From Microvirga sesbaniae (GTDB taxonomy: Bacteria; Pseudomonadota; Alphaproteobacteria; Rhizobiales; Beijerinckiaceae): 64,000 nucleotides of DNA. The stretch lies in NCBI RefSeq assembly GCF_025460805.1, contig NZ_JAMXFJ010000005.1:116297-180296 (forward strand). Direction: 5' to 3'. Under the pieces are notes generated by a model that saw only the letters and a program-made list of their open reading frames with translations, was not told where the DNA came from and did no database searches. The position numbers and the translations under genes were made by a program. Position 1 is the first letter of the stretch, and each line of letters starts with the position of its first letter. This document shows positions 10,201-17,770 of the stretch, piece after piece.

Positions 10201-13200
10201 CTGCAGGTCCAGGAGCGCGAAGCGGAAGTCCTTGAACTGGTCGGCCGCATCGGGATCGGTCGCGGTCGGCCGGAGGCTGACGACCTCGCCCGGCAGCGCG
10301 TCCTCGTCCACCTGAAGCGTGCCGCTATAAGCGATTCCGGTCGGCGCGTCGTTCGAATCGTCGACGAAGACCATCACCTCGAAGGGGTCCGACGAAATCG
10401 AGGTCTCGCTCTCGGTCGCCTGCACCACGACGCGCAGGAAGGCCCGGCCATTCAGATATTCGAACGCGGTGGTCTCATAGTCGATCGCGTGTCGCAGGCT
10501 GATCGCGCCGGAGCTGCTGATCTGGAACTTGTCCCCATGGGAGAGGAGCTTGTAGCCGATCGTCCCGCCGTTGCCGTCGTCCATTGCGATCACGTGGGCG
10601 ATCGCTCCAGAGGCCGGCGAAGTGAGCTCGTTGATGGTCACGACCGTGTCGCTTTCGACCGAGAAGTTCGGCGCGTAATCGATCGTGCCTCCTGCGATCG
10701 TCTGGACATGCTCGATATTGGCGAGCTTGCGGGCATCGAAGTTCTTGACCGAGATGTACGCCCAGTCGTCGCCCTCGACGAGCCCGTTGAACTCTCGCGG
10801 AACGTCGTTCAGGTCGTCGATATAGTAGGTGTCGTTGCCGAGCCCGCCCGTCATCACGTCGGCGCCACGCCCACCGTCGATGACGTTGTTGCCGCTGTTG
10901 CCGATGATGACGTTGGCGGCGTTGTTGCCGGTCAGCCTGACAGCCGTGTTCCCGGGCTGGGCCGTCAGGTTCTCCACATAGACGGAACCGCCCTTGCTGA
11001 GATCCCAGTCGACGGAGGTGTAGATCGTGTCGACGCCCGGTGCGGCGATCTCCACGACCACGTCATTGAGGTCATCGACGTAATACACGTCGTTGCCCGC
11101 GCCGCCGGCCATCGTGTCGACTCCGATGCCGCCGTTGAGGGTGTCGTCGCCCGAATCCGATCCGCCCACGAGGCTATCGTTGCCGGCACCGCCCAGCAGC
11201 GAGTCGCTGTTGTCGCCGCCGTCGAGCGTATCCGCATCCGCGCCGCCATCGAGGGTGTCAAAGCCGAATTCGCCGTAGATCTTGTCGATACCCGCTCCTC
11301 CAATCAGCGAATCGCTGTCAGTCCAGCCGTGGAGTTCGTCGTTGCCGTTGCCGCCGTCGAGGGTGTCGTTGCCGTCCTCGCCGTAGAGCATGTCGTCCTC
11401 GTCGCCGCCGGCGATGCTGTCGTCGCCCGCATTGCCGTTGATGGTGTCATTGCCCCCGCGGCCGTCGATGAAATCCTTGCCCCCGCCGCCCTTGAGCTCA
11501 TTCGCGCTGCCATTGCCGATGATGCTGTCGGCAGCATTGGTCCCCTGCACATTGACGATGTTGGCAAGCGTATCGGTTCCGCCGGTCGACTTGACGGCGG
11601 ATCCCGCGTTCAGATCGACCTGGACGGAGGCGGTCAGCGACAGGTAATCGACGATGCCGGATGCGGCGCCGCCGTCGATGCTGTCGGAACCGGCCGAGCC
11701 GTAGAAGAAATCGTAGCCCGCGCCGCCGATCAGCGTGTCGTTGCCGCCGCCGCCGTAGAACCTGTCGCTGCCGCCTCCGCCGTCGAGCCAGTTGCCGTTG
11801 TTGTTGGCATAGAAGATGTCGTCGCCGTTGCCGGTCGTGACCTGCCAGACATATTGCAGGATATCCGTATAGGCGCCGTCCGTCACCGTCCCGACGACGA
11901 GGTTGACGGTCCGGTTGATGGCCTGCCCGGCATAGGTGAAGTTGAAGCTCGCGGTGCCAGTGACGGACGTGTAGGTGTAGTCGCCATAAAAGGCCCAGCC
12001 GCCGACCAGGACGTCATTGCCGACGTCGCCGATGAGAACGTCGCCCCAACCGCCCTCGAGCCGGTCGTCACCACTGCCGCCCCACAGGACGTCCCTGACG
12101 ATGTCGTCGTTGTTGGTCGTTCCGTTGCCGGTCAGGTAATCATTTCCGGCTCCGCCTTGCAGACCATCGCCATCGGCACCGCCATCGAGGCTGTCGTTGC
12201 CGAGGCCTGCCTTCAGATCGTCTCCTCCGGCCATCCCGAGCCAATACCAGGACTTTTGCACGGTATCGTACTGCGCGTCGATCGAGAATCTGTCGCCCGC
12301 TTTGCTGTTCGAGCTGCCGAGGTCGACGCCAATAATCTTCTCGACATCAGAACCTATCCAGGCGTTCTGGCTGCCCCCTCCCACACGCGTCCAGAATCCC
12401 TCGGCCCGATAGCCGTTGAAGGTCATGAAGGGGCTGTTGAAAGTGGTGAGCGCTTTTGAGAAATCGACGGTGTCGAAGCCACCACCACCAAAGTAGCCAT
12501 CTCCGATCTGCCCGTCGTCAGGAATCCCGAAGAACCGGCCGTAAATGTAGTCATTACCTGCGCCACCATCGATTGACGCGTCGCCACTCCCACCCGCCCA
12601 AATCGTGTCATTGCCGGCTAGAAGGTCGTAGCGCCAGGCGAATCCCGTCCCTCGCAGGTCTACGTTATCGGGTCTATCCGGATCGTCGCGGCCAGTTTGA
12701 TAGACACCCGCTAGCATCGTGACTGGCGCCTCATCGCTATTAGGCGCGAGCGACGATGGATGACCGGCAGACGTCGCGCTGCCGGTCTCGTGCGGCGAAG
12801 GGCCGGCGCTTGCCGCCGGGTGCGAGGCCTGCGCGGGCGGTGCATCGGCCGCATCATGGGCGTGAGCCGTCTCCCGTCCCTGCGCCCCGTGCGCGAGGGC
12901 ATCGCCCGCCTCGGGCGCGGTCCGCACCCCGTCGCGCTCCGCGAGCGCCGGCTTGTGGGCTGCGGGCGCGGCGTGGGATGTGGTCTGGCCCGCGGCCGGG
13001 GCGGCCACGTCGAGGGAGCGGCGTCCGTCCTTGTCGTCCTGCGTCAGGTCGAGGGGCTTGCCATGGCTCGTGCGGTCGTCGACGGGGGGAGCCCGGTCCG
13101 AGATGGGCGAATGGGCGGCCGCGCCGCCGGTCGTGGTGTCGATCACATTCCCGACGTCGATCTTCTCGCCGATGACAGTCTCGAAAACGGGCTTGTTCAT
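4264..13200 (-). CDS. Giant RTX/cadherin-repeat secreted protein (2978 aa)
   Basis: Presumed type I-secreted adhesin or biofilm matrix protein. Residues 1-180 are low-complexity (His/Ala/Pro/Asp-rich). RTX-type GGxGND repeats fill about 190-790, interrupted by a beta-rich insertion near 400-460. A long run of cadherin-like modules follows at about 850-1830, many with the phrases FEIVDNVLKLKD or VxEN. A second RTX block spans about 1980-2285. Three roughly 132-residue modules follow (2344-2723), the first two nearly alike (TDAKDNGLAV / LDAxLRKxTFxPKNDVAP). The end has a cadherin unit, a short third RTX block and a serralysin-type C-terminal region closing with SFFVI. The start codon follows AAGGGGATAGGATC. 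Codon usage turns more A/T-rich beyond about residue 2725 (left of 5030), continuing into the start of the neighbouring gene. This may be a recombination scar. The exact ligand is unknown. Confidence 0.87.
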   Translation of the reverse strand: MNKPVFETVIGEKIDVGNVIDTTTGGAAAHSPISDRAPPVDDRTSHGKPLDLTQDDKDGRRSLDVAAPAAGQTTSHAAPAAHKPALAERDGVRTAPEAGDALAHGAQGRETAHAHDAADAPPAQASHPAASAGPSPHETGSATSAGHPSSLAPNSDEAPVTMLAGVYQTGRDDPDRPDNVDLRGTGFAWRYDLLAGNDTIWAGGSGDASIDGGAGNDYIYGRFFGIPDDGQIGDGYFGGGGFDTVDFSKALTTFNSPFMTFNGYRAEGFWTRVGGGSQNAWIGSDVEKIIGVDLGSSNSKAGDRFSIDAQYDTVQKSWYWLGMAGGDDLKAGLGNDSLDGGADGDGLQGGAGNDYLTGNGTTNNDDIVRDVLWGGSGDDRLEGGWGDVLIGDVGNDVLVGGWAFYGDYTYTSVTGTASFNFTYAGQAINRTVNLVVGTVTDGAYTDILQYVWQVTTGNGDDIFYANNNGNWLDGGGGSDRFYGGGGNDTLIGGAGYDFFYGSAGSDSIDGGAASGIVDYLSLTASVQVDLNAGSAVKSTGGTDTLANIVNVQGTNAADSIIGNGSANELKGGGGKDFIDGRGGNDTINGNAGDDSIAGGDEDDMLYGEDGNDTLDGGNGNDELHGWTDSDSLIGGAGIDKIYGEFGFDTLDGGADADTLDGGDNSDSLLGGAGNDSLVGGSDSGDDTLNGGIGVDTMAGGAGNDVYYVDDLNDVVVEIAAPGVDTIYTSVDWDLSKGGSVYVENLTAQPGNTAVRLTGNNAANVIIGNSGNNVIDGGRGADVMTGGLGNDTYYIDDLNDVPREFNGLVEGDDWAYISVKNFDARKLANIEHVQTIAGGTIDYAPNFSVESDTVVTINELTSPASGAIAHVIAMDDGNGGTIGYKLLSHGDKFQISSSGAISLRHAIDYETTAFEYLNGRAFLRVVVQATESETSISSDPFEVMVFVDDSNDAPTGIAYSGTLQVDEDALPGEVVSLRPTATDPDAADQFKDFRFALLDLQGNVLDSSAMFEIDPMTGVVRKANGTIPDITSPTEFKFLVRVTDMGGSGLSYITPQPITITVNPVPNRRPGAPELQTGQPQIEENTTGFVGRVLSHDDGNGGPIRYQIADGADKFSINDNGEITLTTKLDYETLDIDDQGNHYVFVEVQAYERDEGLESAVARIKVIVTNGNDAPNAPVFMGSSIAENAPGDAVVAQLQVPSTDPDGDPVSYIFAPNVPGANAGGRFWIDTDGSIKVVPGAVINYESGGEDPYLHNENGHRWYELWVVATDGSASSAPVKVVVEVTDANDRPADVTLTGNSILETAQAGATIGQLAAVDEDGDPVTYLFKLANGTTSTISQNGEFEITTDGRIIVHDPSKIQVADGYQYRDFACLIVASDGNGGETPLSISIRVDNYFPNNRTPSNLTFADGSVETHVTENVRGAILGTLKAMDDTEASFLVYALDSDPSDSFEVVRDEATGQYVLKLKDGVALDYEAGTSYKVSVKVTDPQGASTTQEFTIDVDDVYDLANHNPYSLTFDDNQLSAGVVEHKAGAVIGILLGKDEDANDAGLLTYHLIGDASSKFEIVDNVLKLKDTVQLDRAAQASYTVTVLVADGHGGHREQDFTINVLPENAGNQKPTNLTFNEPDNHSTETTIQENQRGIVVGHLIGTDADDAVNDLTYSIAPGGDSGGFFEVIGNVLKLRDGAVFDYDKLPDGHKYYDVVLRVTDPHGNVLDKIFRINIEDVTTDDPLNNDPTSLTFATGDEATVREHMKGALVGVLIGQDPDPNDAGKLTYELAYDPTGKFKVVGNELRLKENESLDVDDGTAYSVTVRVRDAHGGVLERTLTVNVIPENSVNHLPRISFNGDRFFSIKDNETTAPFKNIVLQDDEDDANPAAVMTVVVQWGQDGKFNVPDLNDPAYAGVQFTYTPGDSLMSIRGTSAQLQALMRALQFNPKDRPADANTPNAYKETDFTITLVDSNEESVQSHAFVGSTASGLANDEDDIYHIYIGNEITKPEGPDGGYDIAYVHTSFFQLNPDQAIEVLQVAEEVTGGVSLIGSLFSNTLIGGVGDDILWGVGGDPANPNHDVLRGGDGDDTYIIASTADLAAVIVEENGGASGIDTVMLTSGIAFDDQFNTYALTAANVESLNASSTTGAVTLIGNALDNLIHGNVSANTLMGGDGNDTLDGTEGVADRLEGGAGNDTYRVRNVNDVVVEGTGGGTDTVEVFGAEYHLGQTAQVEILKVGSITADVRLIGNAYSSTLIGGLGNDTLDGSLSGMGIRHTLNGGAGNDTYFIVNVGDEIDGELLGNNGSINGNDTAFLYRGLYANQDAIDAAIAHYKAQGVEAVTVLDGFPPDDGYNQLPVLKIADGTEVTNAKDNGLAVFLFRGVDLSDHEDDTLTLTVRFLAAAGDLADPSGTWQDGGVDGAGYRTYTWTGKADALDAILRKVTFNPKNDVAPASTEFTILVRDQDPLHAAVTDKVTVNTTHGDDSDNEKPVLKFAPGTEVTDAKDNGLAVYLLRGIDLSDKENDKLTVSISFDSEDGTLAFPSGVTALVSQSGGTITYTFSGFADELDAMLRKITFDPKNDVAPAVTQFTISVQDEKHAPVTGTVTVQTTHGDDSGSHDPTVVGLQATLSTPEDVPVALFGAIDIDDQDGDKLTAIITFAEGRGTLLGAGNDWSVVNGVRTYTFSGTADQLDALLKGFKFDPNAANEVTDIGLSVQDGNHPAVVKHIAVTSTPASGAMNIKFSDKFVREHLGVGRAIGNISVEGVQNQDDLVYTLVDNGGGRVELVGRQLIVKDNTKIDFEQIATGEFSFTISVSDGINPAVLKTFKLGVENIKSERVTGTANADVIKGGSGSDIFDGASGNDTLSGGTGQDVLTGGAGADAFRFETRLATTNVDRIQDFKVAENDRIELALSIFGALETVGMLSANAFVQGTQAKDANSRIIYDKAAAKLWYDQDGTGSKAAVLFATFQNTVSTPAPTLTHESFFVI

Positions 13201-13330
13201 GATCCTATCCCCTTGCCTCTACCGCTACGCAACTCCGCCGGACCCACCGGGGCCGAGCGCAAATGAATTAATATTACGTAACATATCGCAGCAGTGGGAG
13301 AAGGCAACGATATTACGCAAAAATGCTTAA
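13201..13330 (-). promoter_or_regulatory. Upstream region of the giant RTX gene with a direct repeat
   Basis: This A/T-richer stretch precedes the 2978-aa gene. It holds two near-identical 11-mers, ATATTACGTAA (13271-13281) and ATATTACGCAA (13310-13320), 39 bp apart start to start. The first contains the palindrome TTACGTAA. They could be regulator half-sites; no specific factor can be named. Confidence 0.35.
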
Positions 13331-13764
13331 ACGACCTAAGGTTGTCATTCGCCGCCGAGTTGGCACGATCAGGGGTTGCCGGAGCAGGCGCCGGGCTTAG
13401 GAATTTCAGCCCCGAGAACGCGGGCCGTTCCTCTGCCGGCGGTGCTGAACGTGTTGGTTTCCCTGGAAAGTGCAGACAGCGCCTGCTCTGCACGGCGCGG
13501 AGCCGCTTCCCTTGGCGCAGGCGCGTTCGCCCCTGTCCGAGCGCCTCGATGGGCAGCACAGATTTGCAAGAACCACCTTGCATTCACGCAAACTTGCGAT
13601 GTTATGAAGCCGCCGGATGCGGGACAGGACGAAGGATCGCGCCAAACCGCCGGTCATGGCCGCACAATCCAGGGCTCCCTCGACTCGTCAGCCCATAGGG
13701 GTGAACTCGCCCGTCATGGGCTGTCCTGTGCCGGCTATCCGGCTCCCCCAGGCCTCGCTATCCG
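13331..13764. other. Intergenic stretch with no gene seen
   Basis: I see no convincing gene here. Open frames exist on both strands but give Arg/Pro/Ala-rich translations with no domain, no good ribosome binding site and mutual overlap. The segment separates the RTX gene promoter from the repeat copies at 13765 onward. Confidence 0.45.
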
Positions 13765-13856
13765 TCGTGGCCGGGCTTGTGCCGGCCATCCCGATCGGAA
13801 GGGCGCGGCGTCTTTCGCATCGGGATCACCGGGACACGCCCGGTGATGACGTGGAG
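13765..13856. repeat. REP/MITE-like intergenic repeat, copy C
   Basis: A copy of the element at 21-117 with the same internal order: GGCCGGGC, CATCCCGATCGGAAG, GCATCGGGATCACCGGG and CCCGGTGATGACGTGG. Its left end reads TCGTGG instead of CACGTCATGG, so the left inverted terminus is eroded. Confidence 0.7.
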
Positions 13857-13885
13857 GATGATCCTTGCTGTGGCGTGACCTTTCC

Positions 13886-13984
13886 CACGTCATGGCCGGC
13901 CTTGTGCCGGCCATCCCGATTGTTTGAAGCCCGGCGCCTCCCGGAAGCGGGATCACCGGGGCGAGCCCGGTGATGACGTGGGAG
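13886..13984. repeat. REP/MITE-like intergenic repeat, copy D
   Basis: A copy with both termini intact (CACGTCATGG at the left, GATGACGTGGGAG at the right). The middle differs from copies A and C: GATTGTTTGAAGCCCGGCG replaces the GATCGGAAG segment. A partial second-family module follows at 14030-14068. Confidence 0.7.
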
Positions 13985-14029
13985 GTGGTGAGAGCGGGCG
14001 ATGACGTGGAGGGGAGAGACGGCCATCCC

Positions 14030-14068
14030 GATGGTCCGAGGCTCCCATCCTTGAGCGGCGCGTCGTAC
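14030..14068. repeat. Partial second-family intergenic repeat
   Basis: The sequence ggtccgaggctcccatcc followed by ttgagcggcgcgtcgtacga matches the second module of 178-277 and the left part of 24543-24632. The right hairpin arm is missing, so this is a fragment. Confidence 0.5.
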
Positions 14069-14206
14069 GAGTCACGGGCGGGTCCGGCAACGTCGCGCCT
14101 CGTGGTCCCGTGCGGCAATTTTTTTGCCGGCGAAGCGCTCCGCCGCGCCGAAAAATGGTCTACAGAAGCGCCCGCGGGATCGACCGGGGAGCGAGGGGCG
14201 AACACG

Positions 14207-15460
14207 ATGGCATCGAAGGGCTGGGCGGCCTTCCGCCACAGGGATTTCCGGCTGTTCTGCGCGGCCCGGTTCGCCATGGCGCTGGCCGTGCAGGTCCAGA
14301 CGGTCGCCGTCGCCTGGCTGGTCTACGATGCCAGCGGCAGCGCGCTCAACCTCGGCCTGGTCGGGCTCGCGTCGTTCCTGCCCACCATTGCGCTCGTGCT
14401 CGTGACCGGCCTCGTGGCCGACCGGTACAGCCGGCGCGGGATCCTCATGCTGGTCTTCTCGGCCATGATGCTGACCTCGCTCGGCCTGCTCACGCAGGTG
14501 CGGGCGGGCGTGCCGGCGCTCTGGCCGATCTACGGCCTCCTGGTGGCCTTCGGGGCCGCCCGGGCCTTCGGCAACCCCGCCGCCCAGGCCATCGTGCCCG
14601 GCCTTGTGCCGCCGGGCGACCTCGCCAATGCCATCGCCTGGAACTCCTCGGTCCAGCAGGTCGCCACCATCAGCGGCCCGGCGGTCGGCGGCATCCTGTA
14701 CGCGGTCCACCCGACGGCGCCGTTCATGGGATCGGCCGTATGCTTCGGGCTCGCCGCCCTGCTCGTGGCGGCCCTGCGCCTGCGCCCGGCCGAGGCCAGG
14801 CGCGAGCCGGTGACCTGGTCCCGCCTCGTGGCCGGGCTCGTGTTCCTGCGCACGAGGCCGATCCTGCTCGGGGCGATCTCCCTGGACCTCTTCGCGGTCC
14901 TTCTGGGCGGAGCCACGGCCCTGATGCCGATCTTCGCCCGCGACGTGTTCCATGTGGGCCCCTGGGGCCTCGGCCTCCTGCGCTCCATGCCGGCGGTCGG
15001 GGCCGTCACCATGGCGGTCGTCCTGGCTCATTCCTCGCTTCTGTCCCACCGGGCCGGCCTGCGCATGCTGCAGGCGGTGGGCGTCTTCGGCCTGGCGACC
15101 GTGGGGTTCGGCCTGTCCACGAACTTCGGCCTGACCCTGGTGCTGCTCGCCATCCTCGGGGCGGCCGACATGGTCAGCGTCGTGGTGCGCCAGACCCTCG
15201 TCCAGGCGGAGACCCCGGACGATCTGCGCGGGCGCGTGGCCGCGGTCAACACGGTGTTCATCGGCGCGTCCAACGAGCTCGGCGAGTTCGAGTCGGGAAC
15301 GCTCGCCTGGCTCGTCGGTGCCTCGCCCGCCGTCGTGATCGGGGGCATCGGGACGATCATGCTCGCAGGGCTCTGGCGGTTCTGGTTTCCGGATCTCGCC
15401 CGGCGCGATCAGCTCGTCCGCAGCGAGGCGACGGCGGAGGCCGCGCCGCAGAAGACCTGA
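14207..15460 (+). CDS. MFS transporter, EntS/MFS_3-type exporter (417 aa)
   Basis: An inner-membrane exporter of the major facilitator superfamily. The chosen ATG (MASKGWAAFRHRDFRLF) follows GAGGGG by eight bases; the open frame extends 79 codons upstream through the repeat region without support. About 12 hydrophobic segments can be counted. The phrase GLVADRYSRRGILM, in the loop after the second or third helix, is the MFS signature. The N-terminal phrase F(R/H)DFRLFCAARF is typical of the DUF894/EntS-like group. Members of this group export siderophores, drugs or other small compounds, so the substrate is unknown. The gene faces the cyclase gene tail to tail with only 9 bp between stops and stands alone. 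Confidence 0.85.
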   Translation: MASKGWAAFRHRDFRLFCAARFAMALAVQVQTVAVAWLVYDASGSALNLGLVGLASFLPTIALVLVTGLVADRYSRRGILMLVFSAMMLTSLGLLTQVRAGVPALWPIYGLLVAFGAARAFGNPAAQAIVPGLVPPGDLANAIAWNSSVQQVATISGPAVGGILYAVHPTAPFMGSAVCFGLAALLVAALRLRPAEARREPVTWSRLVAGLVFLRTRPILLGAISLDLFAVLLGGATALMPIFARDVFHVGPWGLGLLRSMPAVGAVTMAVVLAHSSLLSHRAGLRMLQAVGVFGLATVGFGLSTNFGLTLVLLAILGAADMVSVVVRQTLVQAETPDDLRGRVAAVNTVFIGASNELGEFESGTLAWLVGASPAVVIGGIGTIMLAGLWRFWFPDLARRDQLVRSEATAEAAPQKT

Positions 15461-15469
15461 TAGGCAGGG

Positions 15470-17680
15470 TCATTTGGACGAGGCCGGGGCCTCGATCTGA
15501 TGCCGGATCCGCTGGATGTAGAAGTCGTGGTAGTCGTCGAGCCCGAAAACCTTGCCGGCCTCCCGACAGATCAGGATCGTCTCGAGAGCCTGCGACCATT
15601 CCCTGGCCCGATAGGCCGCGAGCATCGCGTCGTTCCGCTCCAGCACGCCCATGAAGTCGGGATCCGAGGCCATGTCGGCCCGTCCGAGCAGCGCGAAGAT
15701 GCGCTCGGGCTCCTGCTTGCCGCGGACCTGCAGATGATCCAGCTCGAGGACGGCGAACCGCGAGCGCACCGCCTGGGCGGTCTTCTCCCCGACGATGATC
15801 GGGACGCCGTACTGCTTGGTCAGCCCCTCCAGGCGGGACGCCAGATTGACCGTGTCGCCCAGGACGGAATAGTTGAAGTGCAGGTCGGAGCCGAAATTGC
15901 CGACCACGCAAACCCCCGTGTTCAGGCCGACCCCGATCCGCAGCGGTGCGGCCCACTGGGTCGGGTCGGCCTCCCGCCGGCGCTCGTCGTTCAGAGTCTC
16001 GAGGCTCTCCAGCATGGTGAGAGCGGCCTCGCAGGCATGCGCCTCATGGGAGATGTCGTCGAGCGGGGCGTTCCAGAACGCCATGATGGCGTCGCCCATA
16101 TATTTGTCGATCGTTCCCCGATGCTGCACGATGTCCTTGGTCAGGGGCGTGAAGAGGCGGTTGATCAGCGCGGTCAATCCCTGCGGGTCGTCCTTGTACG
16201 CCTCCGAGATGGCCGTGAAGCCCCGGATGTCGGAGAACAGCACGGTGAGCTCGCGCTGCTCGCCGCCCAGCGTCAGCCGCTCGGGCGAATGCGCCAGCTG
16301 TTCGACGAGATCCGGGGAGATGTACTGGCTGAAGGCCGATCGGATCCAGCGGCGATCCGCCGACACGGTCATGTAGTTCGTGCAGATCAGGACCGCATAG
16401 ACGAGGAAGCTCGAGGTCAGCGGGAACGTGTAGTCGATCAGGAGATCGAGGGTCGAGAAGCAGTACCACGACATGCCCAGGATCAGAGCCGCGATCGTGC
16501 CGCCGAGCAGGAAGAGCGGCCCGGCGCTCACCCTGGGGGCCAGCCCGATGACCGTCAGGGCGAGCAGGGCCGCCAGCAGGATTTCGGCGAAGGCCGTGTA
16601 GCCGGGGCGGCTCAGGGTCGATCGCGTCAGCGCGCTCTCGAGCAGTTGCGCGTGCAGCTCGACCCCGGGAAGGGCCGGATGGACGGGCGTCACCTTCAGA
16701 TCGAGCAGCCCGGCCGCCGAGGTCCCGATCAGCACCATCTTTCCGGCGATCCGATCAGCCGGGACACGGCCCTCCAGCAGGTCGATGGCGGAGATGTACT
16801 TGCTCAGATCGGGAGCCGAGAAGTGGATCCAGATCCGTCCCTTGCCGTCGGTCGGAATCTCGAAATCCTGCACGCTGACGCTTCGCACGCCGCTCGGATC
16901 CGTCTTGATGAGGATGCTTCCGGCTCCCGTGGCCACCCGCAGCATTTCCAGAGACAGCGACGGAACCACGGTCTGGTTCGCCAGGGCGACGACCGGGACG
17001 CGGCGGACCGTCCCGTCCCCTTCGGGGCTGATCGAGAAGAGGCCATGTCCCTGCGCTGCATCATCCAGGACGGGCAGGTTGCGCAGCAGCTGCGGAAAGT
17101 CCACCAGGAACGCGCGCGGGTCCGGTCCCAGGGTGGCGATCGGCGCCTGACTGGCGGGCCGGGCGCTCAGCGCCGCTCCCGATACGCGATAGCCCGACTG
17201 TCCGAGGACCACCTTCGCGTTGCGGATCGCCGCGGCAAAGACCGCATCGTTGCCGGGCAGACGCCTTAGCCTCTCGATCGTCGCATCGTCCAGCCCCTGA
17301 AAGGTTCTCGCCGCAACGTCCGGAGAACTGCGATCCTCTTCGGGGAAAAGCACGTCGAATCCGATGACCTCTCCCCCGAGCCCCACGATCTTCGAGATCA
17401 TCTCGGCCATGACCGTGCGAGGCCATGGCCATTGCCCCAGCATCCTCAGGCTCTGCTCGTCGATATCGATGATGCTGACGAGGTCCTTGCGTTCGGTGCG
17501 CGGATGCATGAGCTGATAGAGATCGAAGGATTTCTGGCGCAGCGCCTCCACGGGTCCCGGGTCCCAGACCCGCAAGGCCAGAAGGCTGACGAGAAGCAGC
17601 AGGCTGACGATCCGCCCGATCCCGAAGCGCCGCAGCTTTTTGAGGATCACGGTCATCGGGTCGGATCCGTCGAGCCGCAT
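15470..17680 (-). CDS. CHASE2-domain class III adenylate cyclase
   Basis: A membrane-bound cyclase that should make cAMP from ATP in response to an extracytoplasmic signal. Counting from the ATG at 17680, an N-terminal membrane helix lies at about 20-38, a CHASE2 sensor at about 40-340 (VSIIDIDEQSL, GFDVLFPEEDR), three membrane segments at about 362-440, and the cyclase domain at about 475-665. The catalytic metal motif is LFSDIRGFT. TIDKYMGD carries the adenine-selecting Lys and a second Asp, and YSVLGDTVNLASRLE completes the active site. These residues look intact, so adenylate rather than guanylate cyclase is favoured. The start is uncertain: GTG at 17749, ATG at 17680 and ATG at 17656 are all in frame with weak ribosome sites. 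The gene follows the FecR/vWA gene closely on the same strand and they probably form one operon. Confidence 0.85.
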   Translation of the reverse strand: MRLDGSDPMTVILKKLRRFGIGRIVSLLLLVSLLALRVWDPGPVEALRQKSFDLYQLMHPRTERKDLVSIIDIDEQSLRMLGQWPWPRTVMAEMISKIVGLGGEVIGFDVLFPEEDRSSPDVAARTFQGLDDATIERLRRLPGNDAVFAAAIRNAKVVLGQSGYRVSGAALSARPASQAPIATLGPDPRAFLVDFPQLLRNLPVLDDAAQGHGLFSISPEGDGTVRRVPVVALANQTVVPSLSLEMLRVATGAGSILIKTDPSGVRSVSVQDFEIPTDGKGRIWIHFSAPDLSKYISAIDLLEGRVPADRIAGKMVLIGTSAAGLLDLKVTPVHPALPGVELHAQLLESALTRSTLSRPGYTAFAEILLAALLALTVIGLAPRVSAGPLFLLGGTIAALILGMSWYCFSTLDLLIDYTFPLTSSFLVYAVLICTNYMTVSADRRWIRSAFSQYISPDLVEQLAHSPERLTLGGEQRELTVLFSDIRGFTAISEAYKDDPQGLTALINRLFTPLTKDIVQHRGTIDKYMGDAIMAFWNAPLDDISHEAHACEAALTMLESLETLNDERRREADPTQWAAPLRIGVGLNTGVCVVGNFGSDLHFNYSVLGDTVNLASRLEGLTKQYGVPIIVGEKTAQAVRSRFAVLELDHLQVRGKQEPERIFALLGRADMASDPDFMGVLERNDAMLAAYRAREWSQALETILICREAGKVFGLDDYHDFYIQRIRHQIEAPASSK

Positions 17681-17770
17681 GTCCGTCCGGCGGCCCCATT
17701 CCCTTGGACGCTTGCGCCCGACAGCCTGTGGCCGGGAATGAAGCGGCACGCCGGTCGGGTCATGGATCCC

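Noticed and set aside
6067..12459. Long plus-strand open frames of 707 and 1400 codons
   Set aside because: Both lie opposite the 2978-aa RTX/cadherin gene and read as Val/Asp/Ala-rich mirror translations of its repeats.
13294..13846. Overlapping 134- and 156-codon frames between the RTX and MFS genes
   Set aside because: They overlap each other and the repeat elements, and give Arg/Pro/Ala-rich text without family features.
21..13984. CRISPR or insertion sequence suggested by repeated intergenic units
   Set aside because: Copies are few, unevenly spaced and internally palindromic with no transposase or cas gene. A REP/MITE-type repeat explains them better.
14110..15654. 514-codon plus-strand frame over the MFS gene
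   Set aside because: Pro/Arg/Gly-rich out-of-frame reading of the transporter gene; it has no membrane segments, whereas the alternative frame has about twelve.
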